This document shows positions 9,241 to 17,312 of a stretch of 64,000 nt of DNA, one piece after another. Position 1 is the stretch's first letter; every line of letters starts with the position of its first letter. A program made the translations under genes and the position numbers. The notes beneath the pieces are model-generated. The model did no database searches, was not told the origin of the DNA, and worked only from the letters and a program-made list of their open reading frames with translations. The DNA comes from Jeotgalibacillus salarius (GTDB lineage Bacteria; Bacillota; Bacilli; Bacillales; Jeotgalibacillaceae): contig NZ_SORX01000001.1 of NCBI RefSeq assembly GCF_004405125.1, positions 1-64,000 on the forward strand, read 5' to 3'.

Positions 9241-9320
9241 AAAAGGGCAGGAAGAGACTGGCAAACACTGCCCGTATACAGACATATCTGTACAATCTCT
9301 TACCTGCCTGCTTTTTCTTT
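9241..9320 (-). promoter_or_regulatory. long imperfect RNA helix in the rocA-rocD spacer
   Basis: On the minus strand, GGCAGG-T-AAGAGATTG pairs with CAGTCTCTT-CCTGCC. It is extended by AAAAAG/CTTTTT and encloses a second hairpin TACAGA-TATG-TCTGTA. It starts just after the rocA stop and ends one base before the rocD AATAGGAGG site. It could be an intercistronic terminator, a processing site or an attenuator; the sequence does not decide. Confidence 0.6.
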
Positions 9321-9326
9321 TAAAGC

Positions 9327-10871
9327 TTAAAGCATTTCTGAAGTTGTTTTTGCCTGCATGTGTAAAGTCAGGTAATCCGGTCCGCCGGCTTTAGAGTCTG
9401 TACCCGACATATCGAATCCGCCAAACGGCTGGTAACCTACAATGGCACCTGTACAGCCGCGGTTAAAGTAAAGATTCCCAACATGGAAGTCTTCTCTTGC
9501 CTGCTCCTGATGCATACGGTTATTAGTAATGACCGCGCCTGTCAGTCCGTAGTCTGTATCATTTGCAATCTCAATTGCCTGGTCAAAGTTTTTGGCTTTA
9601 GTAATTGCGACAACTGGTCCGAAGATCTCTTCCTGCATGATACGTGCTTTCGGATCAACGTCAGCAAATACTGTTGGTTTAATGAAGAACCCTTTGCTGC
9701 TGTCGCCTTCACCACCTGCAACCAGTCGGCCTTCTTCTTTACCAATGTTAATATAACCCATAATTTTATCAAATGCAGCCTGATCAATGACAGGCCCCAT
9801 GAATGTATCCGGGGATTTTGTTTCGCCAACTGATAATTCTTTCGTCAGTTCAATTACTCGCTCAAGTACCTGATCATACACTTCTTCAAGAACAACCGCT
9901 CTTGAACATGCAGAACATTTTTGTCCACTGAATCCGAACGCTGATTTGACGATTGACTGTGCAGCAAGTTCAAGATCAGCTTCATTATCGACAACAATTG
10001 TGTCTTTTCCGCCCATTTCAACGATCACGCGCTTCAGCCAAACCTGACCGTCCTGAACTTTTGCAGCTCTTTCATAAATACGCGTACCTACATCGCGTGA
10101 TCCTGTGAAAGAGATGAAACGTGTTCTTGGGTGGTCAACAAGATAGTCTCCCACTTCTTTACCGCTACCTGGAATGTAGTTAACTACACCTTTAGGCATG
10201 CCTGCTTCTTCAAGCACTTCTACAAATTTTGCTGCTACAACCGGAGTCGTAGAAGCCGGTTTTAATAGTACTGTGTTCCCGGTAACCATGGCTGCAACTG
10301 CAGTTCCTGCCATAATAGCGAAAGCGAAGTTCCAAGGTGAAATGACAACCCCTACCCCAAGCGGAATATAGTTGTACTGATTGAATTCACCCGGGCGGCT
10401 TTCAACTTTCTTGCCTTCTTTCATCGCGCGCATTTCGCGGCCATAGTACTCCAGGAAATCTATTGCTTCAGCTGTATCAGCATCCGCTTCATTCCAAGGC
10501 TTACCCGCTTCCTTAACAAGCAGTGCAGAGAACTCGTGCTTGCGTCTTCTGATGATTGCTGCTGCGCGGAAAAGAATATCAGCACGGACTTCAGGCTTCA
10601 CTTTTCTCCACGTTTTGAACGCTTCATCTGCAGCCTGCATTGCCTTCTCAGCAAGCTCCTGGTTCGCTTTTGACACACGGCCTACAACTTCATCTTTCTT
10701 TGCAGGATTGTAAGATACAATTTTATCTTCTGTTACCACGCGCTGTCCATCAATGATCAGCGGGTAGTCCTGCCCTAAATATCCTTCAACGGTTTTCATA
10801 CCGTCTTCGAATGCTTTTTTGTTTTCTTTTACCGAAAAATCAGTAAATGGCTCATGCTTGTAAGGAATCAT
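9327..10871 (-). CDS. rocA: 1-pyrroline-5-carboxylate dehydrogenase
   Basis: A 514-residue NAD-dependent aldehyde dehydrogenase oxidising glutamate-5-semialdehyde/P5C to glutamate. It has the expected PWNFAFAI segment, the [11 protein letters not shown]-binding turn, VEMGGKD with the catalytic base Glu, and [10 protein letters not shown] with the nucleophilic Cys. The length matches Bacillus RocA (about 515). ATG 10871 follows TTAGGAGGT. It is the first gene of the rocA-rocD-gdh series. Its promoter region carries a perfect inverted repeat. Confidence 0.96.
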   Translation of the reverse strand: MIPYKHEPFTDFSVKENKKAFEDGMKTVEGYLGQDYPLIIDGQRVVTEDKIVSYNPAKKDEVVGRVSKANQELAEKAMQAADEAFKTWRKVKPEVRADILFRAAAIIRRRKHEFSALLVKEAGKPWNEADADTAEAIDFLEYYGREMRAMKEGKKVESRPGEFNQYNYIPLGVGVVISPWNFAFAIMAGTAVAAMVTGNTVLLKPASTTPVVAAKFVEVLEEAGMPKGVVNYIPGSGKEVGDYLVDHPRTRFISFTGSRDVGTRIYERAAKVQDGQVWLKRVIVEMGGKDTIVVDNEADLELAAQSIVKSAFGFSGQKCSACSRAVVLEEVYDQVLERVIELTKELSVGETKSPDTFMGPVIDQAAFDKIMGYINIGKEEGRLVAGGEGDSSKGFFIKPTVFADVDPKARIMQEEIFGPVVAITKAKNFDQAIEIANDTDYGLTGAVITNNRMHQEQAREDFHVGNLYFNRGCTGAIVGYQPFGGFDMSGTDSKAGGPDYLTLHMQAKTTSEML

Positions 10872-10951
10872 AATAAACCTCCTAATTAATTGAATATTGT
10901 TTTGGGTCTTGCGCAAAAAATATTTGCAGTAAGAAAACCCTTACATATATA

Positions 10952-10980
10952 ATAATGCAAAAGATCATTGCATTTTTCAA
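10952..10980 (-). promoter_or_regulatory. candidate sigma-A promoter of rocA
   Basis: Minus strand: -35 TTGAAA (10975-10980), 17-base spacer, -10 CATTAT (10952-10957). No good sigma-54 (-24/-12) site is seen; the nearest match is GGGTTTTCTTACTGCA around 10926-10941, which has the GG and GC at the right spacing but little else. Confidence 0.5.
10954..10974. promoter_or_regulatory. perfect inverted repeat inside the rocA promoter
   Basis: AATGCAA, 7 bases, TTGCATT. It fills the -35/-10 spacer and enters the -10 box of the candidate rocA promoter, 93 bp upstream of the divergent regulator. The position fits an operator for that regulator or another factor. Confidence 0.5.
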
Positions 10981-11066
10981 GTATTTTCTCTTTTCTGTCA
11001 TTTAAAAAAGCCAATCCATGTTGCAGAAACCTTGCTAAACTGCAGTACGAAAGGAGTGAAAAGGCC

Positions 11067-12395
11067 GTGCGCCAAGACTCAATTCAGCGTTCAGCATTTA
11101 TTTCATCAATGATTGATGTGATCGACCGTGGCATTCACGTCGTGGATGCCAACGGCAGAACCATTTTTTATAATAAAAAAATGCGCGAAATGGAAGGGAT
11201 GGATAATATCGACCTTCTGGATAAGCGTTTGCTTGATGTATTTCAATTTCACCCTGATGAACAGAGTACGCTTCTTCAGGCACTTGCTTTAAAAGAACCT
11301 ATATTAAATGTGCAACAGTCTTACTTTAATTTAAAAGGACATGAAATTTCTGCGATTAACGATACTTTTCCGATCGTCGTGGAGGATGTGGTATTAGGCG
11401 CAATCGAGGTCTCCAGAGAAATAACTGCTGTCGACCAGGAAATCAGTTCGCACAAAAAACTCTCATCCTTTGATCACTGGGCCGGTAAGTCTCCACTGAT
11501 CAATCAAATGATTACAGAAGGGAAGCGTGCAGCAGCAAGCGAAGATTATTTACTATTATGCGGAGAAGCAGGGACAGGAAAAGAACTGCTTGCTCAAAGC
11601 ATCCATTTAGAAAGAGGTCTGCATGAAAGCAGCTTTATTGGACTGGATTTCAGAAACTCATCTGATGAACGGAGCAAAAAATTTATTGGAGAGCTCCAGG
11701 GCAGCAACAGAAAAACTTACTTTATGGGCCATGCAGAATATTTATCAATCGAATTGCAGAGAAATCTCGCAAAAAAACTTTTAAAAGAAAAAAATAAATC
11801 ACGCGAAGAACGGGATTATTTTATTTTGACGTTAAGCGAGGATCCCATTGATGCCATACAATCAGGAAAGCTGTTGAAAGAGTTGTACTATGTAATCAGT
11901 GAGAGGACAGTATTCGTACCTTCTTTAAGAGATAGAAAGGAAGATATTAAAGAACTTGCGAAGTATTTTATAGATCAATTTAACATTCGCTTTCAAACCT
12001 CTGTGTCGGGAGCGTCAGAAGAAGTGCTCCAGTTGTTCAATGAATACGACTGGCCTGGTAACGTCAGAGAGCTCGAGCACATGATGGAAGCTTCTATGCT
12101 GGCACTGGGAAGTGAAGACGTGATCGCATATTCACACCTTCCCCACTATTTCAGACTGAAATTTGATGACCCATCAAGTAACATGCCGGCACTTGACGGA
12201 ACTGCCTTCATGGTCAAAGAAGGCAAAGCCTCACAAACACTTGACAGTTTTTTGCAGGAAGCCGAGTCATATTATATCCAGAAATCACTGCAGTACCATG
12301 ATTACAACATCACTAAAACTGCAGATGCGCTCGGTATGAGCAGACAGAATCTGCAGTACAGAATGAAGAAACATGGGTTGAAATTGAAGGGCTGA
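11067..12395 (+). CDS. PAS-AAA+-Fis regulator, RocR-like but with a degenerate sigma-54 interaction/ATPase domain
   Basis: 442 residues from a GTG that follows AAAGGAGTG by 8 bases; no ATG competes. A PAS domain (~10-120, IDRGIHVVDANGRTIFYNK), an AAA+ region with intact Walker A GEAGTGKE (166-173), and a C-terminal Fis-type helix-turn-helix (~410-436). The GAFTGA loop that contacts sigma-54 is absent. The Walker B segment reads KTYFMGHAE, lacking the Asp-Glu pair, and the arginine-finger segment reads LKELYYVI. DWPGNVREL is kept. It is divergent from rocA-rocD-gdh, so it is the likely regulator. TyrR-type proteins give a precedent for a member of this fold that acts on sigma-70 promoters. Confidence 0.85.
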   Translation: MRQDSIQRSAFISSMIDVIDRGIHVVDANGRTIFYNKKMREMEGMDNIDLLDKRLLDVFQFHPDEQSTLLQALALKEPILNVQQSYFNLKGHEISAINDTFPIVVEDVVLGAIEVSREITAVDQEISSHKKLSSFDHWAGKSPLINQMITEGKRAAASEDYLLLCGEAGTGKELLAQSIHLERGLHESSFIGLDFRNSSDERSKKFIGELQGSNRKTYFMGHAEYLSIELQRNLAKKLLKEKNKSREERDYFILTLSEDPIDAIQSGKLLKELYYVISERTVFVPSLRDRKEDIKELAKYFIDQFNIRFQTSVSGASEEVLQLFNEYDWPGNVRELEHMMEASMLALGSEDVIAYSHLPHYFRLKFDDPSSNMPALDGTAFMVKEGKASQTLDSFLQEAESYYIQKSLQYHDYNITKTADALGMSRQNLQYRMKKHGLKLKG

Positions 12396-12439
12396 TCCAG
12401 ATATGTTCAGTGGTTGAGTTCATTTTCCGGTTAATCTTG

Positions 12440-12540
12440 GGGCGTTCAATTATTGTGAGGGGGTTAGCCAATTATTGCCGGGGGTGATTCAATTATTCTG
12501 CGAGGTGAGCCAATTATCCCCGGAGCAGAGCTAATTCCTC
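12440..12540. repeat. array of 21-22-bp short repeats, CAATTATT type
   Basis: CAATTATT recurs at 12447, 12469 and 12490, with degenerate copies CAATTATC at 12511 and CTAATTCC at 12531, a spacing of 22, 21, 21 and about 21 bp. The intervening bases are G-rich on the plus strand. It begins about 45 bp after the regulator's stop codon. No open frame uses it. Confidence 0.8.
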
Positions 12541-12586
12541 CAGAAAAACCGGAGAACGTGTTCAGCATCTTTCCAAATCATAAAAT

Positions 12587-12625
12587 AAGACTCCTGCAGC
12601 AACTAAACCTGCAGGAGTCTTTTTT
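12587..12625. terminator. terminator shared by the RocR-like gene and yugI
   Basis: A 13-bp perfect stem AAGACTCCTGCAG/CTGCAGGAGTCTT with a 9-nt loop, followed on the plus strand by a run of T. It lies between convergent genes. Confidence 0.85.
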
Positions 12626-12632
12626 AATACTA

Positions 12633-13013
12633 TTATCGCTTCATGTCTGACTTGTCGATCCATTCCTGAAGCTTGTCCTTCAGGCTGTTGAAACCTGTAG
12701 TATCTTCAGTGTGTGATACAGCTTTAGAAGCCTGCGGGCGGCGTTCTTTACGCTGTGGCTTTTCAGGTGCTTCTTCAGTAGCACGAATTGAAAGGCTGTA
12801 TTTACCAGCATTTTCGTCAACTGAAAGAACTTTCACGTTAACTTCCTGACCTACTGTAAGGTGATCGTTAATGTCGTTAACGAAACCGTGAGTAACTTCA
12901 GAAATGTGTACGAGACCTTGTGTATTTTCATCAAGTGCAACGAATGCACCGTATGGCTGAATTCCTGTAACTTTACCTTTTAGTTCTTGTCCTGCTGCGA
13001 ATTTTGTAGACAT
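12633..13013 (-). CDS. yugI: S1-domain RNA-binding protein, general stress protein 13 type
   Basis: 126 residues. An S1 OB-fold covers about residues 5-75 (GQELKGKVTGIQPYGAFVAL...GLVHISEV), followed by a charged, Lys/Arg-rich linker and a short C-terminal helix. The YugI/GSP13 family binds RNA and associates with ribosomes. Start ATG 13013 follows ATAGGAGAG; the upstream in-frame start is rejected. It resumes the yug gene order after the roc insertion. Confidence 0.88.
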   Translation of the reverse strand: MSTKFAAGQELKGKVTGIQPYGAFVALDENTQGLVHISEVTHGFVNDINDHLTVGQEVNVKVLSVDENAGKYSLSIRATEEAPEKPQRKERRPQASKAVSHTEDTTGFNSLKDKLQEWIDKSDMKR

Positions 13014-13089
13014 AGAAATCTCTCCTATAACCAATTATTTTTTATCGTTTTCACGCAATTATTGATTATATCACAAGTCGATCATAAAA

Positions 13090-15024
13090 TCAAAACCACT
13101 CTAAATGCTCAGGGTCAAATTCAGCTTTCCAGACGCCGTTTATTTCCTGCATGATAATCTGGTGTTCTTCAAAGTTCTCACCTGAGAAAGTTACGATGGC
13201 TTTGCCATTTTCATACTCAGTCTGAATGCTAGTGATTTCATTTGCCTGCATGGAGGTACCGGTCCAATTGCTTTTGTCTGCATTGCCAAACGTTTCAGGA
13301 ACGGTGATTTGTGCTGTGGCCTCCTGATTATTTAACACCAGCGAATTGACATAGATTAATGCAGCTTCCTTAGGCAGTAAAAAGTTGATATCCTGCTCTT
13401 CTTTAAATGCGGTGATCATATTATATTTCGCTCTCATCGATTCACTTAAAGGAAAGTAAGCATCTGCTTTTCTGATGCGATAGGAAACAGGTACAACTGT
13501 GTATCGGTCTCTGACTTTTCTTACTTCTTCAGAAATATAAAAATCATTTTGCTCGAACGCCTCATAGATGCTTTTGATATAACGGGCTACAGTATATTTT
13601 TGCTGATGGTCTTCTGAAATCAGTGCTTCCCAAAGCTCCTTCACTTCAGACCTCAGCTGACCTGATTCATCAGTAATATCCCTTAGAAAGTACTGAAACA
13701 GCTCTGTGTGATGATATAACAGTTCACTTGATAAGGTTTCAGTTCCTGCTGAGCGGACGAGCAGTTCTTCTGTCTGAAACAGTTTCACTGCCTGCTGTTC
13801 ATAGGTATAAGCCGTTTCACCGTCATCCTGAATATAAGGCTGCTTTTTCTGCTCCTGAATGATATCCAGATATTCATTTACTAAAAAACCATTCATTGCC
13901 CGGTCAATCGATTCTTCACCGTAATTCACATCAAACTCCTGCTGATCAGGTAAAATGGTAACTTCAAATCCGTTAGACTCTATTTTTTCAATTAATCGCT
14001 GAACATCTTCAGAAAACGTAAAATCTGACAGCTGGGTATCCAATTCGGTTAATTGTTCATCATACACTGATAATGCATTTTCATATAACTCAATCATCCC
14101 TGAAGCATCATAAGTGAATCTTGATAACAAGCTGTCATTTACTTCAAGAATGCCGTAAGTTGTACTCGCTGAAATCCGGGAAGCAGCATCATCCAGCCGA
14201 CTGATCGGTCTCATCAGACGTGAAGAAATAAGCTGTTCTGTTCTTCTGATTTCACTAAGTGCCGATGATCTTTCTTCTTCTGACTCGGCGTATTCAATGT
14301 ATTCCTCAATACTGTTTACCTGACTTAACACATTACTGACAAACTCCAGCTGCCACACTGCTTCTGTACTCAGCCCAAGCTCTTCTGAAAGAGATTCAAT
14401 CTCCTGATCAACCGCCTGATTTAAGCTGCTCATCTCTTCCTCTAATGAACCTTCAGATTCAGTGGGGACAATTGTGCTGCCTCCCTCCTGCTGTCCAGGG
14501 TTTTGGACCAGCAGTATGCCGGTCACAATCACAAAAAAACCTGCAGCAACCCAGATCCATTTACTGACCTGGGTGCGGCTTTTAACAGGTTCAACAGCTT
14601 CATCCTCTTCAGCAGCCGGTAAAGGTTCATGCGAGCGTTTCCTGACTTCCGACACCATCATCTGCACCATCTGATCAAGCTGTTCTGATGTAATCCTGTA
14701 CCCGAGCTTTGATTCTATCCGTTCTTTCAGGAGCTGGAAGGATTCTTCTTCAAACACAGCTGTTTCTTCAAAATATGGCAGCAGCACCGCCACTCTGTCC
14801 CGCATATCAAGCTTTGATAATTCAAGCCATACTTCTTCATCTTCAATGTGATTGAAAACATCTGATCTATGAAGCGCAGGTACATCTTTCCCTTTTTTGA
14901 CCATGGCAGGGATTCTTTTATCCTTAGGCAGATCCAATACTTCCCGGATGATTTTAGCCCTTTCCTGCAGTGGCAGACCGGCTGCAAAAAGAAAATCATT
15001 CAGCTGTTTTTCATCATAAAGCAT
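13090..15024 (-). CDS. membrane-anchored paralogue A of a three-gene family, function unknown
   Basis: 644 residues from the ATG at 15024 (another ATG at 15033; GGGG lies 9 bases before 15024). An N-terminal cytoplasmic helical region (~1-150) with a weak resemblance to the sigma-factor region-4-like part of its neighbours, one membrane helix (~156-173, WIWVAAGFFVIVTGILLV), an acidic linker and a ~450-residue extracytoplasmic part rich in Glu/Ser. It ends in a domain with repeated short beta-like segments (EITSIQTEYENGKAIVTFSG). It shares FYDASGMIELYENAL-like and NGFEV segments with paralogues B and C. It overlaps gene B by 11 bp, so the two are translationally coupled. Not recognised as a named family. 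Confidence 0.85.
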   Translation of the reverse strand: MLYDEKQLNDFLFAAGLPLQERAKIIREVLDLPKDKRIPAMVKKGKDVPALHRSDVFNHIEDEEVWLELSKLDMRDRVAVLLPYFEETAVFEEESFQLLKERIESKLGYRITSEQLDQMVQMMVSEVRKRSHEPLPAAEEDEAVEPVKSRTQVSKWIWVAAGFFVIVTGILLVQNPGQQEGGSTIVPTESEGSLEEEMSSLNQAVDQEIESLSEELGLSTEAVWQLEFVSNVLSQVNSIEEYIEYAESEEERSSALSEIRRTEQLISSRLMRPISRLDDAASRISASTTYGILEVNDSLLSRFTYDASGMIELYENALSVYDEQLTELDTQLSDFTFSEDVQRLIEKIESNGFEVTILPDQQEFDVNYGEESIDRAMNGFLVNEYLDIIQEQKKQPYIQDDGETAYTYEQQAVKLFQTEELLVRSAGTETLSSELLYHHTELFQYFLRDITDESGQLRSEVKELWEALISEDHQQKYTVARYIKSIYEAFEQNDFYISEEVRKVRDRYTVVPVSYRIRKADAYFPLSESMRAKYNMITAFKEEQDINFLLPKEAALIYVNSLVLNNQEATAQITVPETFGNADKSNWTGTSMQANEITSIQTEYENGKAIVTFSGENFEEHQIIMQEINGVWKAEFDPEHLEWF

Positions 15025-17113
15025 CAGGATCATCCCCGGTACTTAACCCTTCTAATAACCTGGCATTATATTTGACTGCAAATCTCTCATCTTCTTTAAT
15101 CAACGTAAAATTCATAGATTGATTCCCGTGCTGATTTTGAAAGTCAAATTCACCTACTTGAGAAGAGCTCGGCACCAGGTCAACCATTTGATCAAAATTG
15201 AATTCCTGCTGTTTCGCTTCCGAGACAAAATCCTCAAACACTGGCAACTCCTCTCCTCCCATTAATGAATATGCTGTTTCATAATCTCCCTGCTGAAGGG
15301 CATTTAGAAAATAAAGAATCGATGTCTTCGGATGAAGGTATTTTAAGGAGTCATTTCCTTCTGCTGCATATTTGTTATACAACTGCAATGCATACCCTTC
15401 CAGCGGCATTGAAACTAACATCTGCCGTCCCCTAAAATTCATAGGATTTGTAAATTCTTTAAATGGTGAAAGAGCTATGCTTCCCCAGCCGTCCGGTCTG
15501 TCGGAATCATTTTCTTCAAATACTTCTTTTTGCATTGAGATGATACTCCTGAGTCTTGTGCCTTCATATTCAGATTCCTGCAAAATATGATTCCAGACTG
15601 TTAAATGTTTCTCCGATATTTCATCACTCGAACTCCCATCATACATACTGCTTTGTGCCGTAAGTAACATCAGCATTTCGGTGTAATTCATGCTTAATGT
15701 AGATGGCACTTGAAGCATCCGGTAGCGTGAGTCTGCATCTTCAGAATCGTTTAAATCCTTTTCCAATTCGTAAAATTTAACAATTTGTGATTCCAGCCTG
15801 AGTAATATTTTCGGCATTTCCATCAATACTTCTTCATTCTGATCCTCGCTATAAAAATCCCCGAATAAATACTGTTCATGTATCGAAGCGATCGCATCCC
15901 TATAATAAGGGTGTAAAAATTCAGTCTCATCAATAAACCGCTCTCCTCCGAATTCGACAGTCACTTGATCGTCTTCTTCAAATCTTACTTCGATTCCATT
16001 CTCGGTCATACTTTTAAATAGATCAGGATGGTTTTCCTTTAGTTGTTCTTCAGTATACTGGTGTGCTGTTATTAACTGCTCCAGCTTATTTTGATAAACA
16101 GTCAGGAAATCTGAACCTATGTGCATAAAAATCGAGACTGAGACATCACTCAAATCGATTTCGTCGTACCCAATCATTTCATTTGCTTCGTCGTAAGCTG
16201 CTTTAAGTATTTTTAGCGGCGGCCTTACCATATCAATCATATTAACTGCTGAATCCTTTAGAGAACTAACATTGCCATGTGCATGTTCGCTATCAGCAGT
16301 CGTTAACCTTTCAATATAGCTCAAGTGTGCTTCAGCCTGGTGGGAGACCATCATCATGTTGATCTCTTCTTCAGGCAAAGATAGCGTTTGTGAAAGCTGT
16401 TCTTTATTTTGCTTAAGAGTTTCTTTTAGTTCATCTATTTCTTCATCTGAAAAAATTGGTTCGGCTTTCTGGGTTTCTTCTTCACCTTCTTCTTCCACCT
16501 GATCACCTGAACTTTGGTCTTCAGTTGGTGAAACAGGATCGCTCAATAACAGCATCGCAGCTGATAATGCTGCAACAGCGCCTGCTGCGACGGCTAGTGG
16601 TTTAATCAGAGACCGTTTTTTTCTAACTTCAATTTCTTCTGGTCCGGCTTTTCCTGTTAATTCCTCTGTTTCTATCTCAGACATTTCTTTTTTCTCATAT
16701 GTATGCGCCAGGTATTGAAGCAGCTTTCGAGTCTGCATGTTATCTATTTTCAGCTGATCTGCCAACTGACGAAGTCCTTCCTGAACATCGCCGCTGTCGA
16801 CAAGCTGCTCCAGCCTGTTGTTTTCAATTTGGTGAAAAGAGGAAAGAGCAACTGCGGCTCTCAATTCAAATGGTAACCGCTGGAGTTCAGCATGTAATTC
16901 CTGATCATCAGCGTGTGGAGATATCTCCTCTACAGACGGTTGTCTGACTGATGCTTCATTTAGAATCTTTTTGTATAATTGGATTGCATCTTCCGGCTGA
17001 TTCTTCATTAAAATGATTTGAATTTCTCTGCGGCTCTCTTCGCTCATTCCTAGCTGAATCATAAACTGCTCCGCTTTATTTTTCCAGTAAGGTTCTTCTA
17101 TTGAAAAATGCAT
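15014..17113 (-). CDS. membrane-anchored paralogue B of a three-gene family, function unknown
   Basis: 699 residues from the ATG at 17113 (AGGGGTG 7 bases upstream; the upstream in-frame ATGs lie within or before the promoter-like TATAAT). N-terminal cytoplasmic region with ISPHADDQELHAELQRLPFE (64-83) leading into a helical stretch that resembles a degenerate sigma region 4; one transmembrane helix (~169-190); acidic linker; large outside domain. Near the C terminus YETAYSLMGGEELP fits an NTF2-like or similar small domain. The ISPHADDQELH and YSLMGGE motifs are nearly identical in paralogue C. No catalytic motif seen. Confidence 0.87.
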   Translation of the reverse strand: MHFSIEEPYWKNKAEQFMIQLGMSEESRREIQIILMKNQPEDAIQLYKKILNEASVRQPSVEEISPHADDQELHAELQRLPFELRAAVALSSFHQIENNRLEQLVDSGDVQEGLRQLADQLKIDNMQTRKLLQYLAHTYEKKEMSEIETEELTGKAGPEEIEVRKKRSLIKPLAVAAGAVAALSAAMLLLSDPVSPTEDQSSGDQVEEEGEEETQKAEPIFSDEEIDELKETLKQNKEQLSQTLSLPEEEINMMMVSHQAEAHLSYIERLTTADSEHAHGNVSSLKDSAVNMIDMVRPPLKILKAAYDEANEMIGYDEIDLSDVSVSIFMHIGSDFLTVYQNKLEQLITAHQYTEEQLKENHPDLFKSMTENGIEVRFEEDDQVTVEFGGERFIDETEFLHPYYRDAIASIHEQYLFGDFYSEDQNEEVLMEMPKILLRLESQIVKFYELEKDLNDSEDADSRYRMLQVPSTLSMNYTEMLMLLTAQSSMYDGSSSDEISEKHLTVWNHILQESEYEGTRLRSIISMQKEVFEENDSDRPDGWGSIALSPFKEFTNPMNFRGRQMLVSMPLEGYALQLYNKYAAEGNDSLKYLHPKTSILYFLNALQQGDYETAYSLMGGEELPVFEDFVSEAKQQEFNFDQMVDLVPSSSQVGEFDFQNQHGNQSMNFTLIKEDERFAVKYNARLLEGLSTGDDPDAL

Positions 17114-17135
17114 GATTTCACCCCTATTTCTTCCC

Positions 17136-17162
17136 ATTATACAGAAATCCCTGAGACGTTTG
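17136..17162 (-). promoter_or_regulatory. promoter-like element of paralogue B, shared with paralogue C
   Basis: Minus strand: CAAA-N5-CAG-N3-TTTCTG-TATAAT, 22 bp before the start codon. The same pattern with identical spacing stands before paralogue C (19467-19493). The -35 hexamer is poor for sigma-A. Confidence 0.5.
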
Positions 17163-17237
17163 GTCCAATTGATTGAATTCACTGAACATTCATAAAGACT
17201 TCTACAGTCAAATGCTGTTTATTGTTCCAAAATTAAA

Positions 17238-17270
17238 AGAGCTGCCCTGATGATGACAGCTCTCTCTTTC
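17238..17270 (-). terminator. candidate terminator between paralogues C and B
   Basis: Minus strand AGAGCTG and CAGCTCT arms around a 12-nt loop, followed by TTTTAATTTT, about 45 bp after the stop of paralogue C. Suggests B may be transcribed from its own promoter as well. Confidence 0.55.
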
Positions 17271-17312
17271 TTTCTATACCTTGCAGCAAATCAGAAATTA
17301 TTCAGGTCTTTC

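Noticed and set aside
10926-10941. Sigma-54 (-24/-12) promoter for rocA
   Set aside because: Only GG and GC at the right spacing match; the rest of the consensus is missing and a better sigma-A candidate exists.
12440-12540. CAATTATT array as a CRISPR
   Set aside because: Units are only 8 conserved bases in a 21-bp period, far too short, and no cas gene is present.
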